Source: an uncultured Clostridia bacterium (GTDB lineage Bacteria > Bacillota > Clostridia > Oscillospirales > Acutalibacteraceae). Taken from it: a stretch of 64,000 nucleotides of DNA. Position numbers and translations under genes: made by a program. A model generated the notes under the pieces. The model had not been told where the DNA came from. It was given only the letters and a program-made list of their open reading frames with translations, and ran no database searches. The stretch is from positions 121,410 to 185,409 of the forward strand of contig CANQGM010000002.1 of NCBI GenBank assembly GCA_947623205.1. Direction: 5' to 3'. Positions 43,305 through 52,763 of this stretch are shown in pieces (the first letter of the stretch is position 1; each line of letters opens with the position of its first letter).

Positions 43305-44228
43305 ATGAATGCATTAAGCGGTATTATAGGATTTGCAATAATTGCTGTTATAATTTTAATAGTAATTCTTGTAATAATAAGCAATGTAAAAATAGTTCCG
43401 CAGGCTCACGCATATGTAATTGAACGTCTCGGAGCTTACTTTGCAACATGGGACACGGGACTTCATTTAAAAATACCTTTTATTGATAAAGTCTCAAAAA
43501 AGGTTTCACTCAAAGAACAGGTTGTCGATTTTCCGCCTCAGCCTGTAATTACACGAGACAATGTTACAATGCAGATTGATACCGTAGTATATTTTGAAAT
43601 TACCGACCCTAAGCTTTACTGCTACGGCGTTGAACGTCCGTTAAGTGCAATTGAAAATCTTACGGCTACAACGCTTCGTAATATAATCGGCGACCTTGAG
43701 CTTGATAATACGCTGACTTCGCGCGATACGATAAACGACAAAATCAGAATAATTCTTGACGAAGCAACGGATGCGTGGGGAATCAAGGTTATTCGTGTTG
43801 AACTTAAAAATATTCTTCCGCCGCGTGAAATTCAGGACGCAATGGAAAAGCAGATGAAAGCTGAACGCGAACGCCGTGCCAGAATTCTTGACGCCGAAGG
43901 TGAAAAACGTAGTCAGATCCTTGTTGCGGAAGGTATGAAAGAATCTGCAATTCTTAAAGCTGACGCCGTAAAAGAACAAAAAATCAGAGAAGCGCAGGGT
44001 GAGGCCGAGGCTATTCTGACAGTTCAAAAGGCTAATGCCGACGCTCTAAAAATGCTTAATGAAGCGGCTCCTACTGATAAAATTATTCAGCTTAAATCTC
44101 TTGAAGCATTTGGAAAAGCAGCCGACGGCAAAGCAACAAAAATTATAATTCCTTCAGAAATACAAGGTCTTGCAGGAAACATTGCCGCAATAAAAGAGAT
44201 ATGGCAGGACACTGACCAAAAAGAATAA
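43305..44228 (+). CDS. SPFH/Band 7 domain protein (stomatin/QmcA type)
   Basis: 307 residues. An N-terminal membrane helix (about 7-28), then the Band 7 domain from VPQAHAYVIERLGAYFATWDTGLHLKIPF (about 33-61) to about 190, then a charged helical region (KQMKAERERRARILDAEGEKRSQILVAEG) and a C-terminal segment. These proteins oligomerise into membrane rings and can control proteases such as FtsH or NfeD partners. GGAGGG before the ATG. A terminator follows. Confidence 0.93.
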   Translation: MNALSGIIGFAIIAVIILIVILVIISNVKIVPQAHAYVIERLGAYFATWDTGLHLKIPFIDKVSKKVSLKEQVVDFPPQPVITRDNVTMQIDTVVYFEITDPKLYCYGVERPLSAIENLTATTLRNIIGDLELDNTLTSRDTINDKIRIILDEATDAWGIKVIRVELKNILPPREIQDAMEKQMKAERERRARILDAEGEKRSQILVAEGMKESAILKADAVKEQKIREAQGEAEAILTVQKANADALKMLNEAAPTDKIIQLKSLEAFGKAADGKATKIIIPSEIQGLAGNIAAIKEIWQDTDQKE

Positions 44229-44250
44229 AAATTATAATTTTATCAATAAA

Positions 44251-44278
44251 GGCGCGGTAAACTTTGCCGCGTCTTTTT
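44251..44278 (+). terminator. Terminator after NfeD-SPFH operon
   Basis: GGCGCGGTAA (44251-44260) pairs with TTGCCGCGTC (44264-44273) with two G-T pairs, then TTTTT. Confidence 0.85.
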
Positions 44279-44313
44279 GCAGTAATTAATTTTTGAAAGT
44301 AAGGAAATGGAAA

Positions 44314-45720
44314 ATGCTTTTAAATATTCTTTGGTATTTTGTCATATTTTCTTTTTGCGGTTGGTTTGCCAATGGATTACGCACAATGTTTGTTGATAAA
44401 AGGTTTTATAATAAAGGTTTTTTGACATCGCCTTTTTGTCCGTCGTACGGTTTTTGCTCAGTAATATGTTACATTGTTATGAATCCGTTTTCCGGCAATA
44501 AAATTATTTTATTTTTAGGTTCAGCTATTTTGCTGTCGGCACTTGTTGTATTGATCGGTTTTACAACTAAAAAGGTTTTAGGCTTTAATCCATGGGATTT
44601 TACCGATTCTTTTTTAAACATCGGAATCTACATAACCCTGCCGTATGCGCTTTTTCTGGGAGTGCTCGGTACAATACTCGTTGGCTTAATAATTCCCATT
44701 TTAAATACTGTGCTTGAAATTGTTCCGTTTAAAGTAAGCCTTATAATCGTACTGTCTGTTTTTGCTCTTATTCTTATTGACTATGTTTTTTCTATTGTTA
44801 CTGTCATTAAGCTTAAACATAAAATCAAACAATTTAACGGTATATCCGATTTAATAGGCAACGACATTCCAAAAGAAAAGGTAAATGAACTTGAACAAAA
44901 CTACAACAAGCTGTTTAAAGAAAATATTTTGCGCAGACGGCTTACATCTGCATTTCCCGATTTAACAAGCACGTTTTATGTTAAACAGATTGCCGCAAAA
45001 ATATCGGAAATAAAAGCCGATAATATGAAAGAATACACTCAGGTGTATGAAAGCAAAGATGAAAAACCGTTTGCGTTCGGACTTTGTTTTACAAAATTAT
45101 TTTATTTATTTTTCATAGGTTCGTTGCTCGGCACAATTTTTGAAACTGTATGGACAATCATAACCGAAGGTCATTTTGAAATCAGAGTAGGCATGGTTTA
45201 CGGACCATTTATTCCTGTTTACGGCGGCGGCGCGTGTTTTCTTTCGCTGGTTTTGTACAAGCTATATAAGCTCAGCGATACTTTTATATTTGTTATCAGC
45301 GCATTTGTCGGCGCAGGTTTTGAGTATTTCTGTTCTTGGATTCAGGAAACCCTGCTTGGAACCGTTTCGTGGGATTACAGCGACACGCCGTTTAATTTTA
45401 ACGGCAGAACAAACCTGATGTTTGCGCTTATTTGGGGATTTTTAGGTCTTGTTTGGGTACGTTATCTTTACCCATGGATTGCAAAACTTATTGAGAAAAT
45501 TCCTAAAAAGACAGGGGCAATTATAACTACGTTCCTTATTGTATTTATGATGTTTAACGCAATTATGTCCTGTTCTTCAATATACCGATGGCAGCAGCGT
45601 GATTTGGGAGTTTCAGCTTCAAACAGCTTTGAAAAATATCTTGACGTGCATTTTAATGATGAACATATGAATTTTCTGTTTCCGCATATGCAAAACGCAG
45701 ATGAAACAGGCGTTTCATAA
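44314..45720 (+). CDS. Duplicated PF06541-type membrane protein (putative ABC-transporter type IV permease)
   Basis: 468 residues from ATG 44314 (AAGGA ten bases upstream). Two related halves: the first has SFCGWFANGLRTMFVDKRFYNKGFLTSPFCPSYG (about 13-46), the second GSLLGTIFETVWTIITEGHFEIRVGMVYGPFIPVYGGG (about 270-307), the motif of the PF06541 family. Between them is a cytosolic helical linker (about 175-255). About 12 membrane helices in total. No ATPase partner is adjacent, so the transporter label is nominal. Confidence 0.75.
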   Translation: MLLNILWYFVIFSFCGWFANGLRTMFVDKRFYNKGFLTSPFCPSYGFCSVICYIVMNPFSGNKIILFLGSAILLSALVVLIGFTTKKVLGFNPWDFTDSFLNIGIYITLPYALFLGVLGTILVGLIIPILNTVLEIVPFKVSLIIVLSVFALILIDYVFSIVTVIKLKHKIKQFNGISDLIGNDIPKEKVNELEQNYNKLFKENILRRRLTSAFPDLTSTFYVKQIAAKISEIKADNMKEYTQVYESKDEKPFAFGLCFTKLFYLFFIGSLLGTIFETVWTIITEGHFEIRVGMVYGPFIPVYGGGACFLSLVLYKLYKLSDTFIFVISAFVGAGFEYFCSWIQETLLGTVSWDYSDTPFNFNGRTNLMFALIWGFLGLVWVRYLYPWIAKLIEKIPKKTGAIITTFLIVFMMFNAIMSCSSIYRWQQRDLGVSASNSFEKYLDVHFNDEHMNFLFPHMQNADETGVS

Positions 45721-45734
45721 TATGTTGTAATTCT

Positions 45735-45765
45735 GACCGAACAGCATTGTATGTTCGGTCTTTTT
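45735..45765 (+). terminator. Terminator after the PF06541 gene
   Basis: Perfect 9-bp stem GACCGAACA (45735-45743) with TGTTCGGTC (45752-45760), then TTTTTATT. Confidence 0.88.
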
Positions 45766-45802
45766 ATTAAATGCGATTTTTAAAATTAATTGTCGGTTGC
45801 TA

Positions 45803-45831
45803 TTGAAATTTATATGGATTTTTAATATAAT
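45803..45831 (+). promoter_or_regulatory. Sigma-A promoter of the purine operon
   Basis: -35 TTGAAA (45803-45808), 17-base spacer, consensus -10 TATAAT (45826-45831), 38 bases ahead of purE. The leader is too short for a purine riboswitch. Confidence 0.78.
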
Positions 45832-45869
45832 AATAAAGAAGTTGAATATATAATTAAAAGGAGCAGGTT

Positions 45870-46367
45870 ATGAAGAAGGTAGCTATCATAATGGGTTCTG
45901 ACAGTGATTTTCCCGTAGTGTCGAAGGCTGTCAAAAAGCTTAAAGAATTTGACGTACCGTTTGAGGTTCATATTATGAGCGCTCACAGAACACCCGACGA
46001 GGCAATAAGGTTCTCTTCAAATGCAAAGAAAAACGGTTTTGGAGTAATTATTGCCGCGGCAGGAATGGCAGCTCATCTTGCGGGAGTTTTGGCGGCAAAA
46101 ACAACATTGCCTGTTATAGGGATCCCCTGTAAGTCCGCACAGCTTGACGGTATGGACGCACTGCTTGCAACGGTTATGATGCCAACAGGCATTCCGGTGG
46201 CTACAGTTGCGGTTGACGGCGCGGCTAACGCTGCTATTCTTGCGGTTGAAATACTTGCTCTTTCAGATGATACACTTGCTCAAAGGCTTGAAGATATGAA
46301 AACAGATATGGAAAAGGGAGTTGCAGAAAAAGACAAGGCAATTCAGCTTAAGGTGGAAGAACTTTGA
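45870..46367 (+). CDS. purE: N5-carboxyaminoimidazole ribonucleotide mutase
   Basis: Converts N5-CAIR to CAIR in purine synthesis. 165 residues. The class I PurE signatures are visible: [13 protein letters not shown] (about 8-20), SAHRTPDEA (about 39-47), [15 protein letters not shown], and [37 protein letters not shown] precedes the ATG. First gene of a seven-gene operon; PurK, which would supply N5-CAIR, is not in the window. Its stop overlaps the TTG start of purF. Confidence 0.97.
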   Translation: MKKVAIIMGSDSDFPVVSKAVKKLKEFDVPFEVHIMSAHRTPDEAIRFSSNAKKNGFGVIIAAAGMAAHLAGVLAAKTTLPVIGIPCKSAQLDGMDALLATVMMPTGIPVATVAVDGAANAAILAVEILALSDDTLAQRLEDMKTDMEKGVAEKDKAIQLKVEEL

Positions 46368-47818
46368 TTAATAGTTTTATAGATATTGACTCAAAACTTG
46401 ATAAGATAAATGATGAATGCGGCGTATTTGGACTGTATAAAAAAGATGAGGAACTTAACAGCGTATCAATAACTCACGCTGCGCTTTTCGGTCTTCAGCA
46501 CAGGGGACAGGTGAGTGCCGGAATTACGGTTAATGTAAACGGTGAATTAACTACCGTAAAAGAGCTTGGTATGGTGACCGAGGTGTTTACTCCTAAGATT
46601 TTATCTAATATTCCAAACGGAAACATCACTATCGGTCATGTAAGATATACATCAAGCGAAAGTCTTGACCGCGCGTCAAATCAGCCGCTTGTAATGCGTT
46701 ATATTCAAGGTTCTATCGCAATTGCTGCAAACGGTTCAATTACAAACTTTGCAGATATTAGAAAGGAACTTGAGCACGGAGGAGCTATTTTTCAGTCAAA
46801 TTCGAATGCTGAAATAATGTCTTATGTAATTGCAAGCGAAAGATGCACAACTCAAAATCTTGAAGATGCGGTTTTATCCGCAATGGATAAGCTTGACGGT
46901 GCATATTCAGCGGTGATATGCGCTCCGACGCGCTTAATAGGGTTTCGTGACAAGTACGGTTTTCGTCCGCTTTGCATAGGCAAAATCAAAAACAGCTATG
47001 TAATTACGTCTGAAAGCTGCGTAATAGACAGCATAGGCGGAGAGTTTATTCGGGATGTTGAACCCGGAGAAATGGTTGTAATCAATGAGGACGGTTTCCG
47101 CAGTTATAAAGCAAAAGTAACCGCGGATAAAACCTCACTTTGTTTGTTTGAATATGTTTATGTAGCTCGTCCCGACAGTATTATTGACGGTGTAAGTGTT
47201 CATAATGCCAGATTTAAAGCCGGAGAGCTTCTTTATGAAGAGTTTCCTATCGACGCCGATATAGTTTGCGGCGTTCCCGATTCCGGATTGATTGCCGCGG
47301 AGGGTTATTCAAAAGCCTCGGGCATTCCGTTTGGAATGGGCTTTGTAAAGAATAAATACATAGGCAGAACAGTCGGGACCGGAAAAGATAAAAAGAAGAG
47401 ATTGCTTAAGACCCGTATAACCGCACTGAAAGCTAATGTAAAGGGAAAACGTGTTATAATAATAGACGACTCAATTGTAAGAGGTGAGACGTCACAGCAT
47501 ATTGTAAATTTAATGCGCCTTGCAGGCGCAAAAGAAGTGCATATGCTTATAAGCTCGCCGCCTTTTATATGTCCTTGTTACTTCGGAATTGATATACACG
47601 ATAAGGAAAATCTTATTGCTAACAAAATGACAATTGAAGAGATACGCCAATTTATCGGAGCGGATTCGCTTGGTTATCTCAGTATTGACAACATCCACAA
47701 AATAGCGGCTAATGCAAAAATCAATTTTTGCGACAGTTGTTTCAGCGGTCATTATAATGCGAAAATTCCTAAAACGTTGTTTGTAGATAAATATGCCAAA
47801 AAAATAAAAAGACAGTAA
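46364..47818 (+). CDS. purF: Amidophosphoribosyltransferase
   Basis: Commits PRPP to purines. 484 residues beginning at TTG 46364 within the TTGA overlap with purE; AAGGTGG is correctly placed and no in-frame ATG precedes the active-site Cys. The nucleophilic Cys19 (DECGVFGLY) implies an 18-residue propeptide to be removed. Cysteines in SLCLFEYVY, FICPCYFG and FCDSC match the four-Cys [4Fe-4S] site of the Bacillus-type enzyme. PRPP motif VIIIDDSIVRGETS is at the usual place. Confidence 0.96.
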   Translation: MINSFIDIDSKLDKINDECGVFGLYKKDEELNSVSITHAALFGLQHRGQVSAGITVNVNGELTTVKELGMVTEVFTPKILSNIPNGNITIGHVRYTSSESLDRASNQPLVMRYIQGSIAIAANGSITNFADIRKELEHGGAIFQSNSNAEIMSYVIASERCTTQNLEDAVLSAMDKLDGAYSAVICAPTRLIGFRDKYGFRPLCIGKIKNSYVITSESCVIDSIGGEFIRDVEPGEMVVINEDGFRSYKAKVTADKTSLCLFEYVYVARPDSIIDGVSVHNARFKAGELLYEEFPIDADIVCGVPDSGLIAAEGYSKASGIPFGMGFVKNKYIGRTVGTGKDKKKRLLKTRITALKANVKGKRVIIIDDSIVRGETSQHIVNLMRLAGAKEVHMLISSPPFICPCYFGIDIHDKENLIANKMTIEEIRQFIGADSLGYLSIDNIHKIAANAKINFCDSCFSGHYNAKIPKTLFVDKYAKKIKRQ

Positions 47819-47830
47819 CGGAGTGATCAA

Positions 47831-48865
47831 ATGAACAGTTTTTCAGAAAGCTACAAGGCTGCGGGCGTTGACGTAACCGCAGGTTACAAAGCGGTTGAAC
47901 TTATGAAAGAGCACGTTGCCCGCACAAAAATTGACGGCGTTGTTTCGGGTATCGGCGGATTTGGCGGACTTTTTGCACCAAATTTCAAAGGCATGGAGGA
48001 ACCTGTTCTTGTCAGCGGCACGGACGGCGTGGGCACAAAGCTTAAACTCGCATTTCTTCTTGATAAGCACGACACCATAGGAATAGACGCTGTTGCAATG
48101 TGTGTAAACGACGTTGTTTGCTGCGGAGCCGAGCCGTTGTTTTTTCTCGATTATATTGCTGTCGGAAAGAACTTTCCGGAAAAAGTTGCGCAGATTGTTT
48201 CGGGCATTGCAGAGGGTTGCGTTCAGTCAGGCTGTGCTCTTGTTGGCGGTGAAACCGCCGAAATGCCCGGATTTTATCCTATGAACGAATATGACGTTGC
48301 CGGATTTTGCGTAGGTATGGCAGATAAGCCGAAAATGATCGACGGTTCAAAGCTTAAATCGGGAGATGTGTTGATAGGACTTCGTTCGTCAGGCGTTCAT
48401 TCAAACGGTTTTTCACTTGTAAGAAAAGTTTTTGGCATAGATGAAAATACAATTAATAACACTTATCCCGAACTTGACAAACCGCTTGGAGAAACGCTCC
48501 TTACTCCTACAAAAATTTATGTAAAACCGATTCTTGCTCTTATTAATGAAGTTGAGGTCAAGGCAGTTTCTCACATTACGGGCGGCGGCTTTTACGAGAA
48601 TATTCCGCGTATGCTCAAAAGCGGTCTGAGTGCAAAAATAAGCAGATACACCGTTCCCGTTCTTCCTATTTTTAAACTTATTCAGAGAATAGGCGGCATA
48701 TCCGAGCATGATATGTTCAACACTTTTAATATGGGCGTAGGTATGGTTGCTGCCGTTGCAAAAGAGAACGCTCAAAAAGCTGTTGATGTACTCAAAGCGA
48801 ATGGTGAAGATGCGGTAATTCTCGGCGAGGTTATTGAGGGTAATGACGGAGTTGTAATTGAATAA
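47831..48865 (+). CDS. purM: Phosphoribosylformylglycinamidine cyclo-ligase
   Basis: AIR synthetase, closing the imidazole ring with ATP. 344 residues, normal length. Motifs: [19 protein letters not shown] at the start, [15 protein letters not shown] (ATP-site region), [34 protein letters not shown] and the C-terminal [25 protein letters not shown]. 12 bases after purF; the stop overlaps the purN start in TAATG. Confidence 0.97.
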   Translation: MNSFSESYKAAGVDVTAGYKAVELMKEHVARTKIDGVVSGIGGFGGLFAPNFKGMEEPVLVSGTDGVGTKLKLAFLLDKHDTIGIDAVAMCVNDVVCCGAEPLFFLDYIAVGKNFPEKVAQIVSGIAEGCVQSGCALVGGETAEMPGFYPMNEYDVAGFCVGMADKPKMIDGSKLKSGDVLIGLRSSGVHSNGFSLVRKVFGIDENTINNTYPELDKPLGETLLTPTKIYVKPILALINEVEVKAVSHITGGGFYENIPRMLKSGLSAKISRYTVPVLPIFKLIQRIGGISEHDMFNTFNMGVGMVAAVAKENAQKAVDVLKANGEDAVILGEVIEGNDGVVIE

Positions 48866-49491
48866 TGAAAAACATAGCAGTTCTTGTATCGGGCGGAGGA
48901 ACAAATTTGCAGGCTCTTATTGATGCCGAAAAAAGAGGAGAAATCAAAAACGGAAAAATCAATTGCGTTATTTCTTCAAATCCCGACGCCTATGCTTTAA
49001 AACGCGCACAGAATAACAGTATTCATACAGAGGTTATCAGACGTAAGGACTACGCTCGGTTTGATGATTACGACAAGGCTCTTACCGAGCTTTTGCAAAG
49101 CAGAAATGCCGACCTTGTAGTTTTGGCAGGATTTATGACTATACTTGGCTCAAGGGTCATAAGCACGTTTAAAAACAAAATTATTAATATACATCCTTCA
49201 CTTATACCGTCATTTTGCGGAGAGGGATTTTACGGACTTCGTGTTCACGAAGCGGCGCTTGCTAAGGGCGTTAAGGTTACGGGCGCAACTGCTCACTTTG
49301 TAAATGAGGTTTGCGACGGAGGTCCAATAATTATTCAGAAAGCAGTTGAAATCAAAAACGGCGACACTCCCCAAGTGCTTCAAAAGCGTGTAATGGAGCA
49401 GGCTGAGTGGAATATACTACCCAAAGCCGTTTCACTGTTTTGTGATGATAAAATAATTATAAAAAACAATATAACCGAAATTATTGATTAA
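48865..49491 (+). CDS. purN: Phosphoribosylglycinamide formyltransferase
   Basis: Folate-dependent GAR transformylase. 208 residues. The N-terminal LVSGGGTNLQALIDA binds the substrate phosphate; FMTILGSRVI and NIHPSLIPSF carry the catalytic His; AHFVNEVCDGGPIIIQKAVEI supplies the catalytic Asp. The start codon shares one base with the purM stop (TAATG), so translation is coupled. Confidence 0.96.
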   Translation: MKNIAVLVSGGGTNLQALIDAEKRGEIKNGKINCVISSNPDAYALKRAQNNSIHTEVIRRKDYARFDDYDKALTELLQSRNADLVVLAGFMTILGSRVISTFKNKIINIHPSLIPSFCGEGFYGLRVHEAALAKGVKVTGATAHFVNEVCDGGPIIIQKAVEIKNGDTPQVLQKRVMEQAEWNILPKAVSLFCDDKIIIKNNITEIID

Positions 49492-49504
49492 TCGGAGGTA
49501 AAAA

Positions 49505-50221
49505 ATGAAACCGGTTTCGCTTGAAAAAGAAATTGCATCAACCTCATATCCCGGCAGAGGTATTGTATTAGGCAAAAGTACAGACGGTACAAAAGCCGTG
49601 ATTGCATACTTTATTATGGGAAGAAGTGAAAACAGCAGAAACAGAATTTTTGTTGAAACAGACGACGGTATTAAAACTCAGGCATTTGACCCTTCAAAGC
49701 TTGTTGACCCTTCTCTCATCATTTATTCACCTGTCCGTCAGCTTGGCAACAAAACAATTGTAACAAACGGCGACCAGACCGATACTGTTTATGAGCTTAT
49801 GAATCAGCAGCAGACTTTTGAGCAGTCGCTTCGTACGCGTGAATTTGAGCCGGATGCCCCTAACTACACTCCGAGAATATCAGGCATTGTTAAATGCAGC
49901 GACGGCAAAATGAATTATGCAATGTCAATAATCAAAAGTGCCGACGGCAACCCCGAGTGCTGTGAAAGATATACCTTTTCTTACTCGTCGCCTATTGCGG
50001 GACTCGGCAGATTTATTCATACATATATGGGCGACGGAAATCCTTTGCCGAGCTTTGAGGGCGAACCGACCCTTGTTGAAATAGGCAATGATGATATTGA
50101 TACTTTTGCAGAAAAAATTTGGAATGCTCTTGACGATGACAATAAGGTTTCATTATTTGTTCGTTACATCGACATTGCGGAAAACAAGGCTACTTCAAGA
50201 ATAATTAATAAAAACAAATAA
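49505..50221 (+). CDS. IMP cyclohydrolase, PurO-like family
   Basis: Closes FAICAR to IMP, the last step. 238 residues, related to the stand-alone IMP cyclohydrolase (PF07826, archaeal PurO-like) rather than the N-terminal domain of PurH. Features are YPGRGIVLGKSTDGTKAVIAYFIMGRSENSRNRIF (about 15-49), with the Arg/Asn-rich segment lining the active site in this Ntn-hydrolase-like fold, and YSPVRQLGN. Identification is supported by its position beside a separate AICAR formyltransferase. GGAGG lies before the ATG. Confidence 0.87.
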   Translation: MKPVSLEKEIASTSYPGRGIVLGKSTDGTKAVIAYFIMGRSENSRNRIFVETDDGIKTQAFDPSKLVDPSLIIYSPVRQLGNKTIVTNGDQTDTVYELMNQQQTFEQSLRTREFEPDAPNYTPRISGIVKCSDGKMNYAMSIIKSADGNPECCERYTFSYSSPIAGLGRFIHTYMGDGNPLPSFEGEPTLVEIGNDDIDTFAEKIWNALDDDNKVSLFVRYIDIAENKATSRIINKNK

Positions 50222-50230
50222 TTTTTGTTG

Positions 50231-50269
50231 ATACCGTATTAATGACGGCGTGCATTATTTGTACGGTAT
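50231..50269 (+). other. Intercistronic hairpin before the AICAR formyltransferase gene
   Basis: ATACCGTA (50231-50238) pairs with TACGGTAT (50262-50269), with an inner AATG/CATT pairing. No U-run follows, so it is more likely a processing or stability element than a terminator. Confidence 0.5.
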
Positions 50270-50294
50270 TTACTTGATGAAAGGATGTCAATAA

Positions 50295-51473
50295 ATGAAT
50301 GAACTGTCTTTAAAATATGGCTGCAACCCTAATCAGAAGCCATCAAGAATTTTTATGCAGGGCGGAAAAGACCTGCCGGTCGAAGTGTTGAACGGAAAGC
50401 CGGGTTACATAAACTTTCTTGACGCTTTTAACTCATGGCAGCTTGTAAAAGAACTTAAAGAAGCTGTCGGACTTCCTGCTGCAGCTTCTTTTAAACATGT
50501 AAGTCCGGCAGGTGCGGCAGTTGCAACAGAGCTTTCGAATACGCTTAAGAAAATCTATTTTGTCGATGATTTAGAGCTTTCTCCGATTGCATCGGCCTAC
50601 GCAATGGCAAGAGGTGCAGACAGAATGTCATCTTACGGTGACTGGGTGGCGATTTCCGACACCTGCGATGTTCAGACAGCGCTTCTTTTGAAAAGAGAAG
50701 TTTCAGACGGCATTATAGCGCCCGATTATACCCCTGAGGCGCTTGAAGTTTTGAAATCAAAGAGAAAAGGAACATACAATATTGTAAAGATTGACCCAAA
50801 TTATGTTCCTGCTCCCGTTGAAAATAAAGATGTGTTCGGAATTACTTTTGAACAGGGCAGAAATGAGCTTAAAATTGATGATGCAATGCTTATGCAGAAC
50901 ATAGTTACAAAAAATAAAAATCTTACCGATGACGCAAAGCGCGACCTGCTTATTGCACTTATCACTCTGAAATACACTCAGTCAAATTCTGTATGTTATG
51001 CAAAGGGCGGTCAGGCAATAGGCGTGGGAGCCGGTCAGCAGTCAAGAATACACTGCACCCGTCTTGCAGGCAATAAAGCCGACATCTGGTATTTAAGGCA
51101 GCATCCCAAGGTTATGAATCTTGATTTTGTTGATAATATTAGACGTCCCGACAGAGACAATACAATTGATGTTTACATTTCTGACGACTGTGAAGATGTA
51201 CTTGCCGAAGGCATTTGGCAGCAGTTCTTCAAAACAAAGCCCGAACCTCTTACAAAACAAGAGAAAAAAGAATGGCTTTCTACTTTAAGCGGCGTATCTC
51301 TCGGCTCAGATGCATTCTTCCCGTTTGGCGATAATATAGAACGCGCAAGACGTTCAGGCGTGCAGTATGTTGCTCAGCCCGGGGGTTCGATTCGTGACGA
51401 TAATGTAATTGATACCTGTAACAAGTACAATATGACTATGTCGTTTACCGGCATCAGATTGTTCCACCACTGA
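50295..51473 (+). CDS. AICAR formyltransferase, stand-alone (PurH C-domain type)
   Basis: Transfers formyl from 10-formyl-THF to AICAR. 392 residues, equal to the AICARFT half of PurH with no IMP cyclohydrolase domain. The catalytic Lys-His is in SFKHVSPAGAAV (about 66-77); DLELSPIASAYAMARGADRMS, LKYTQSNSVCYAKGGQAIGVGAGQQSR and the terminal DAFFPFGDNIERARRSGVQYVAQPGGSIRDD are conserved blocks. GAAAGGATG precedes the ATG. Partner of the IMP cyclohydrolase upstream. Confidence 0.95.
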   Translation: MNELSLKYGCNPNQKPSRIFMQGGKDLPVEVLNGKPGYINFLDAFNSWQLVKELKEAVGLPAAASFKHVSPAGAAVATELSNTLKKIYFVDDLELSPIASAYAMARGADRMSSYGDWVAISDTCDVQTALLLKREVSDGIIAPDYTPEALEVLKSKRKGTYNIVKIDPNYVPAPVENKDVFGITFEQGRNELKIDDAMLMQNIVTKNKNLTDDAKRDLLIALITLKYTQSNSVCYAKGGQAIGVGAGQQSRIHCTRLAGNKADIWYLRQHPKVMNLDFVDNIRRPDRDNTIDVYISDDCEDVLAEGIWQQFFKTKPEPLTKQEKKEWLSTLSGVSLGSDAFFPFGDNIERARRSGVQYVAQPGGSIRDDNVIDTCNKYNMTMSFTGIRLFHH

Positions 51474-51487
51474 TAAGAGGTGTTGAT

Positions 51488-52753
51488 ATGAAAATTTTAA
51501 TGATAGGTTCGGGCGGACGTGAACATGCCCTTATCAAAAAGCTTCTTGAAAGTCCAAAATGCACAAAGCTTTATTGCGCGCCGGGCAACGGCGGAATTTC
51601 AAGAGACGCCGAGGTTGTAAACATAGGCGTTATGGACAAAGAAAATATGGTTAAATTTGCAAAAGACAATGAAATTGACCTTGCTTTTGTTGCTCCGGAC
51701 GACCCGCTTGCAGACGGTATGGTTGACGCTTTTCAAAATGCAGGTATCCGTGCTTTCGGTCCTAATGCGAACGCCGCAATCATTGAGGCGTCTAAAGTGT
51801 TTTCTAAAAACCTTATGAAAAAATATAACATTCCCACTGCAAAGTATGAAGTATTTGACAATGCAAAAAAAGCAATTGAATATGTCAAAATCCACAACAC
51901 AACTCCTGTTGTTGTAAAGGCCGACGGTCTTGCATTGGGAAAAGGCGTAATAATTGCACAAACCGTTGATGAGGCTGTGAATGCCATTAAATCAATTATG
52001 GAAGACAAAAAGTTCGGCGCCTCAGGCAATAACATTGTTATAGAGGAGTTCCTAACCGGACCCGAGGTTTCTGTTCTTACATTTACGGACGGAAAGTGTG
52101 TTAAACCTATGGTCAGTTCAAAAGACCATAAGCGTGCTTTCGACAATGACGAGGGTCTTAATACCGGCGGAATGGGTACTGTCAGTCCTAATCCGTATTA
52201 TACCGATGAAATTGCAGATGTTTGTATGGAAACCATCTTTAAACCTACTATAAATGCAATGAACAGAGAGGGAAGACCCTTTAAAGGCTGTTTGTATTTT
52301 GGTCTTATGCTCACGCCAAACGGACCTAAGGTAATTGAGTACAATGCACGCTTTGGCGACCCCGAGGCACAGGTGGTGCTTCCAAGACTTAAAACCGACC
52401 TTGTTGATATATGCGAGGCTGTAATTGACGAAAGACTCAGCGACATTGATATTGAATGGTATGACGGTGCGGCGGCTTGTGTGGTAATGGCAAGCGGCGG
52501 TTATCCCGTATCTTATAAAAAGGGCATTGAAATCTTCGGCCTTGATGATAACGGACAGGTCGAAAATTCAATTGTTTACCATGCAGGAACAAAGTATGAA
52601 GACGGAAAGTTTTACACAAGCGGCGGTCGCGTGCTTGGCGTAACGGCAAAGGCGCCTACACTTGATGAGGCGCTCTCAGCAGCGTATTCTGCCGTTGATA
52701 AAATCAGGTTTGACGGTGCGCATTTCAGGCATGATATCGGCAAAACAAAATAG
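51488..52753 (+). CDS. purD: Phosphoribosylamine-glycine ligase
   Basis: GAR synthetase, an ATP-grasp enzyme. 421 residues. Start MKILMIGSGGREHALIKKL is the family signature; the ATP-grasp core includes VVKADGLALGKGVIIA, EEFLTGPEVSVLTF, KDHKRAFDNDEGLNTGGMGT and EYNARFGDPEAQV. AAGAGGTG precedes the ATG. Last gene of the purine operon; purB, purC, purK, purL, purQ and purS are absent from the cluster and must lie elsewhere. Confidence 0.97.
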   Translation: MKILMIGSGGREHALIKKLLESPKCTKLYCAPGNGGISRDAEVVNIGVMDKENMVKFAKDNEIDLAFVAPDDPLADGMVDAFQNAGIRAFGPNANAAIIEASKVFSKNLMKKYNIPTAKYEVFDNAKKAIEYVKIHNTTPVVVKADGLALGKGVIIAQTVDEAVNAIKSIMEDKKFGASGNNIVIEEFLTGPEVSVLTFTDGKCVKPMVSSKDHKRAFDNDEGLNTGGMGTVSPNPYYTDEIADVCMETIFKPTINAMNREGRPFKGCLYFGLMLTPNGPKVIEYNARFGDPEAQVVLPRLKTDLVDICEAVIDERLSDIDIEWYDGAAACVVMASGGYPVSYKKGIEIFGLDDNGQVENSIVYHAGTKYEDGKFYTSGGRVLGVTAKAPTLDEALSAAYSAVDKIRFDGAHFRHDIGKTK

Positions 52754-52763
52754 ATGAATATAA

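Noticed and set aside
45735-45760. CCGAACA...TGTTCGG as a PurR box for the purine operon
   Set aside because: The CGAA to TTCG spacing is 12, not the PurBox spacing, the flanks do not match, and a U-run follows; it is the terminator of the upstream gene.
45721-45869. Purine riboswitch before purE
   Set aside because: A consensus promoter lies 38 bases from the start codon, leaving no room for an aptamer, and no aptamer motif is visible.
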